Source: Caballeronia temeraria
GTDB lineage: Bacteria; Pseudomonadota; Gammaproteobacteria; Burkholderiales; Burkholderiaceae
Assembly (NCBI RefSeq): GCF_001544795.2
Contig: NZ_FCOI02000009.1
Span: 1-64,000, forward strand
Direction of reading: 5' to 3'
DNA length: 64,000 bases
Made by a program: the position numbers and the translations under genes. The notes beneath the pieces are model-generated. The model was not told the origin of the DNA. It did no database searches and saw only the letters and a program-made list of their open reading frames with translations. How positions within the stretch are numbered: the stretch's first letter is position 1; every line of letters begins with the position of its first letter. Shown here piece after piece: positions 61,900 to 64,000 of the stretch.

Positions 61900-62087
61900 C
61901 AGACCGTGCGCGATCCAAGCCCGATGGGGCCTACGAGGGCACTCTTTAGGCGAGTGCCACTTTCAACGAGAGAACTACCCAAACTACGTGTGACCGCGGG
62001 CCTGAACGAGCTGCTTTCTTTGGTTACTTTCTTTGCAGCAGCAAAGAAAGTGACTGCCGCCCCGCACAGGGGCAGAGCTAATAGACC
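61900..62087. repeat. Right arm of a 188-bp inverted repeat
   Basis: Same length as the left arm. The arms diverge only in a few patches (for example CGTCCCCGA against CGTTGAAAG, and a stretch near ATCACAATCACC). The right arm ends 52 bases before the glycogen-debranching start, so it forms most of that gene's upstream region. Confidence 0.85.
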
Positions 62088-62139
62088 AAAAACAAACCGG
62101 GATCCGGCGAAACAACAAAGCCAAGAAACCAAAAAACCC

Positions 62140-64000
62140 ATGACCCGCATCGACCGCACCGATCAAACCCCGATCGACGCCGCGCGTCTGGAAGACGAAT
62201 GGCTGGAACCCGGTGCGAACGGCGGCTTCGCCTCCGGCACGGTGGGAACGATGCGCACCCGCCGCTACCACGCGCTGCTGCTCACCGCGACGCAGCCGCC
62301 CGCAGGACGCATGGTGCTGATCAACGGCATCGAAGCATGGCTCCGAACAGGCGATAAGCGCTTTCCTCTGACGATGCAGCGCTACGCCCCCGACGTGCTC
62401 TATCCGGACACATCAGCGAGCCTGCTTTCCTTCGATACCGACCCGTGGCCGACATGGCGCTATCGCGTCGACAACGATGCAGCGATCATCGTCGCCGAAG
62501 TATTCGTCGCGAAGGAAGCACGCCAAACCGTGCTGCGCTGGCGTCTCGAAGGCACATCGACAGCAGCGAAACTCGAAGTGCGTCCGCTGCTATCAGGACG
62601 CGACTATCACGCGCTGCATCACGAAAATCCGGCATTCTCCTTCGACGCCACCCTCGAAGGCGAACGCGTGCAATGGCAGCCCTATGCCGACCTTCCGACG
62701 ATCTGCGTCACATCGAACGGCGCCTACGACCACGCGCCCGACTGGTATCGCAACTTTTGCTACGCACGCGAACGCGAGCGCGGACTCGATTTCACCGAAG
62801 ACCTCGCGACACCCGGCGTCTTCACCTTCGACCTCTCGCGCGGCGACGCCATCATGATCCTGCACGACCACGCCGGCCACGACAAACCGTTCGAGGACAG
62901 CGCGCTCGCGCATGCATCGCATCTGGCATCGCGGGAAACGGAGCGCCGGGCGGCGTTCGGCTCGCGGCTCGCGCGCAGCGCCGATGCGTACGTCGTCACG
63001 CGCAACGTCGGCAAAACGATCATCGCGGGCTTTCCGTGGTTCACCGACTGGGGCCGCGACACCTTCATCTCGATGCGCGGCCTGCTGCTCGCCTCGGGCC
63101 GGCATCAGGAAGCGGAATCGATCCTGCTCGAATGGGCCGATACGATCTCCGAAGGCATGGTGCCGAACCGCTTCCCGGACAGCGGCGGTCTGCCGGAATA
63201 CAACTCCGTCGATGCATCGCTGTGGTTCATCGTCGCCGTGCATGACTATCTCGCGACCGGCGACGCCCACGCCGCCACGACGAGCCGCCTGCAACGCGCC
63301 GCCGATGCCATTCTCGAAGGCTATTCGCGCGGCACGCGCTTCGGTATCGCCGCCGATACGGACGGTCTGCTGCGCGCAGGCGTCCCCGGCGTGCAACTTA
63401 CGTGGATGGACGCGAAGGCGGGCAACTGGGTCGTGACGCCGCGCATCGGCAAGCCGGTCGAGGTGCAGGCGCTGTGGATCAACGCGCTGACGATCGCGAG
63501 CGCATGGAATCCGCATTGGCAGGCGCTGCGCGATCAGGCGCGGCTTGCCTTCGCGGCGCGTTTCGTCGATCCGGACACGCACACGCTTTTCGATGTCGTC
63601 GACGTGGATCACGAACCCGGCAAGATCGACCGCTCGATTCGTCCGAATCAGATCTTCGCGATCGGCGGATTGCCGTTTCCACTCGTCGATGGCGATATCG
63701 CGCGCGCTGTCGTCGGGCAGGCCGAAACGCAGCTTTTCACGCCGCTCGGCCTGCGCACGCTAGCGCCATCCGATCCGGCGTACAAGGCGCACTACGCGGG
63801 CGGCGTGCTGGCGCGCGACGGCGCGTATCACCAGGGCACCGTGTGGCCGTGGCTGATCGGCCCGTTCGTCGAGGCATGGGTGCGCGTGCATGGCGCGGAC
63901 GGCGCGCGCGAGCGCTTTCTCGCGCCGCTCCATGCGCATCTCGATCGATACGGTCTCGATCACATCAGCGAAGTCGCCGATGGCGACGCCCCGCACACGC
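62140..64000 (+). CDS. Glycogen debranching enzyme / amylo-alpha-1,6-glucosidase (partial)
   Basis: The first 620 codons of an open frame that leaves the window. The N-terminal GDE_N-type domain (EWLEPGANGGFASGTVGTMR, YHALLLTA, MVLINGIEAW) is followed by the GH133/GDE catalytic domain with AGFPWFTDWGRDTFISMRGL, VPNRFPDSGGLPEYNSVDAS and RPNQIFAIGGLPF. YHQGTVWPWLIGPFVEAW is also diagnostic. It cleaves alpha-1,6 branches of glycogen. ATG 62140 has no good ribosome site. The inverted-repeat element ends 52 bases upstream and may have replaced its native promoter. Confidence 0.92.
   Translation, partial: MTRIDRTDQTPIDAARLEDEWLEPGANGGFASGTVGTMRTRRYHALLLTATQPPAGRMVLINGIEAWLRTGDKRFPLTMQRYAPDVLYPDTSASLLSFDTDPWPTWRYRVDNDAAIIVAEVFVAKEARQTVLRWRLEGTSTAAKLEVRPLLSGRDYHALHHENPAFSFDATLEGERVQWQPYADLPTICVTSNGAYDHAPDWYRNFCYARERERGLDFTEDLATPGVFTFDLSRGDAIMILHDHAGHDKPFEDSALAHASHLASRETERRAAFGSRLARSADAYVVTRNVGKTIIAGFPWFTDWGRDTFISMRGLLLASGRHQEAESILLEWADTISEGMVPNRFPDSGGLPEYNSVDASLWFIVAVHDYLATGDAHAATTSRLQRAADAILEGYSRGTRFGIAADTDGLLRAGVPGVQLTWMDAKAGNWVVTPRIGKPVEVQALWINALTIASAWNPHWQALRDQARLAFAARFVDPDTHTLFDVVDVDHEPGKIDRSIRPNQIFAIGGLPFPLVDGDIARAVVGQAETQLFTPLGLRTLAPSDPAYKAHYAGGVLARDGAYHQGTVWPWLIGPFVEAWVRVHGADGARERFLAPLHAHLDRYGLDHISEVADGDAPHT

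Noticed and set aside
61497..62087. The inverted repeat as an insertion sequence
   Set aside because: No transposase frame and no target duplication seen, so it is listed only as a repeat.
61430..62159. Two hypothetical proteins sharing FFAAAKKVT in the inverted-repeat arms
   Set aside because: They are translations of the repeat arms themselves and have no independent start sites or family support.
1..64000. tRNA, rRNA, riboswitch or CRISPR candidates
   Set aside because: No cloverleaf, conserved rRNA segment, known riboswitch core or regularly spaced repeats were seen by eye; a covariance-model search would be needed to exclude them fully.

Overview
The window looks like a chromosome segment of a Burkholderiaceae bacterium of the Caballeronia/Paraburkholderia type. 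The reasons are high GC with strong third-position GC bias, a complete Flp/Tad pilus operon, a double-length UvrA, several DHA2 drug exporters, an FNR-type regulator and many small Burkholderia-type hypothetical proteins. This is inferred from gene content and style, not from a database search. I saw no rRNA, tRNA, CRISPR array, transposase or phage gene. Long open frames opposite most genes are GC-driven shadows and are not listed.

Layout. 1-5.4 kb: a 5'-truncated SDR remnant, a divergent hypothetical/MFS exporter pair, a sterol-desaturase-like hydroxylase and an overlapping pair of exported proteins (DUF2145 plus an alanine/serine-rich partner). 5.6-7.1 kb: an iron-regulated PepSY membrane protein behind a Fur-like site, followed by a scrambled scar of a TonB-dependent receptor. 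7.2-11.8 kb: EgtB-like enzyme, FNR regulator, universal stress protein and a second MFS exporter. 12-16.3 kb: a 2,5-dioxovalerate dehydrogenase and an SMP-30 lactonase separated by a HipBA-type toxin-antitoxin pair with elaborate palindromic operators. 16.3-23.4 kb: small housekeeping and hypothetical genes, a serine acetyltransferase, GTP cyclohydrolase I, and a TetR regulator divergent from a VOC/NTF2-like pair. 23.4-27 kb: an ACS-family MFS carrier divergent from a 2-hydroxyacid dehydrogenase and LysR gene. 27-34.9 kb: a glutamine-synthetase-like ligase and class III aminotransferase, divergent from a branched-chain-amino-acid-type ABC transporter whose two permeases are fused. 35.9-48.0 kb: a full Tad operon on the minus strand, from flp to tadG. 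48.4-53.7 kb: DUF6496-type basic protein, LysR divergent from a solute-binding protein and M14-type deacylase, a lower-GC methyltransferase and an epoxide-hydrolase-like enzyme. 53.8-61.5 kb: SOS-box-preceded tandem-duplicated uvrA, an ACT-domain gene and a DUF445 gene. 61.5-62.1 kb: a 188-bp-armed inverted-repeat element without a convincing gene. 62.1 kb to the end: the start of a glycogen debranching enzyme.

Functional links. The Tad operon is held together by start/stop overlaps and would build an adhesive Flp pilus. One break stands out: the secretin gene rcpA carries an apparent frameshift in a CCGG repeat that removes its stop codon and runs it in frame into the next lipoprotein gene. 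The ligase, aminotransferase and ABC cassette look like an uptake-and-degradation unit for an amine or amino acid. The HipBA insertion, the TonB-receptor scar, the truncated SDR, the lower-GC methyltransferase and the inverted-repeat element mark places where the chromosome has been rearranged.
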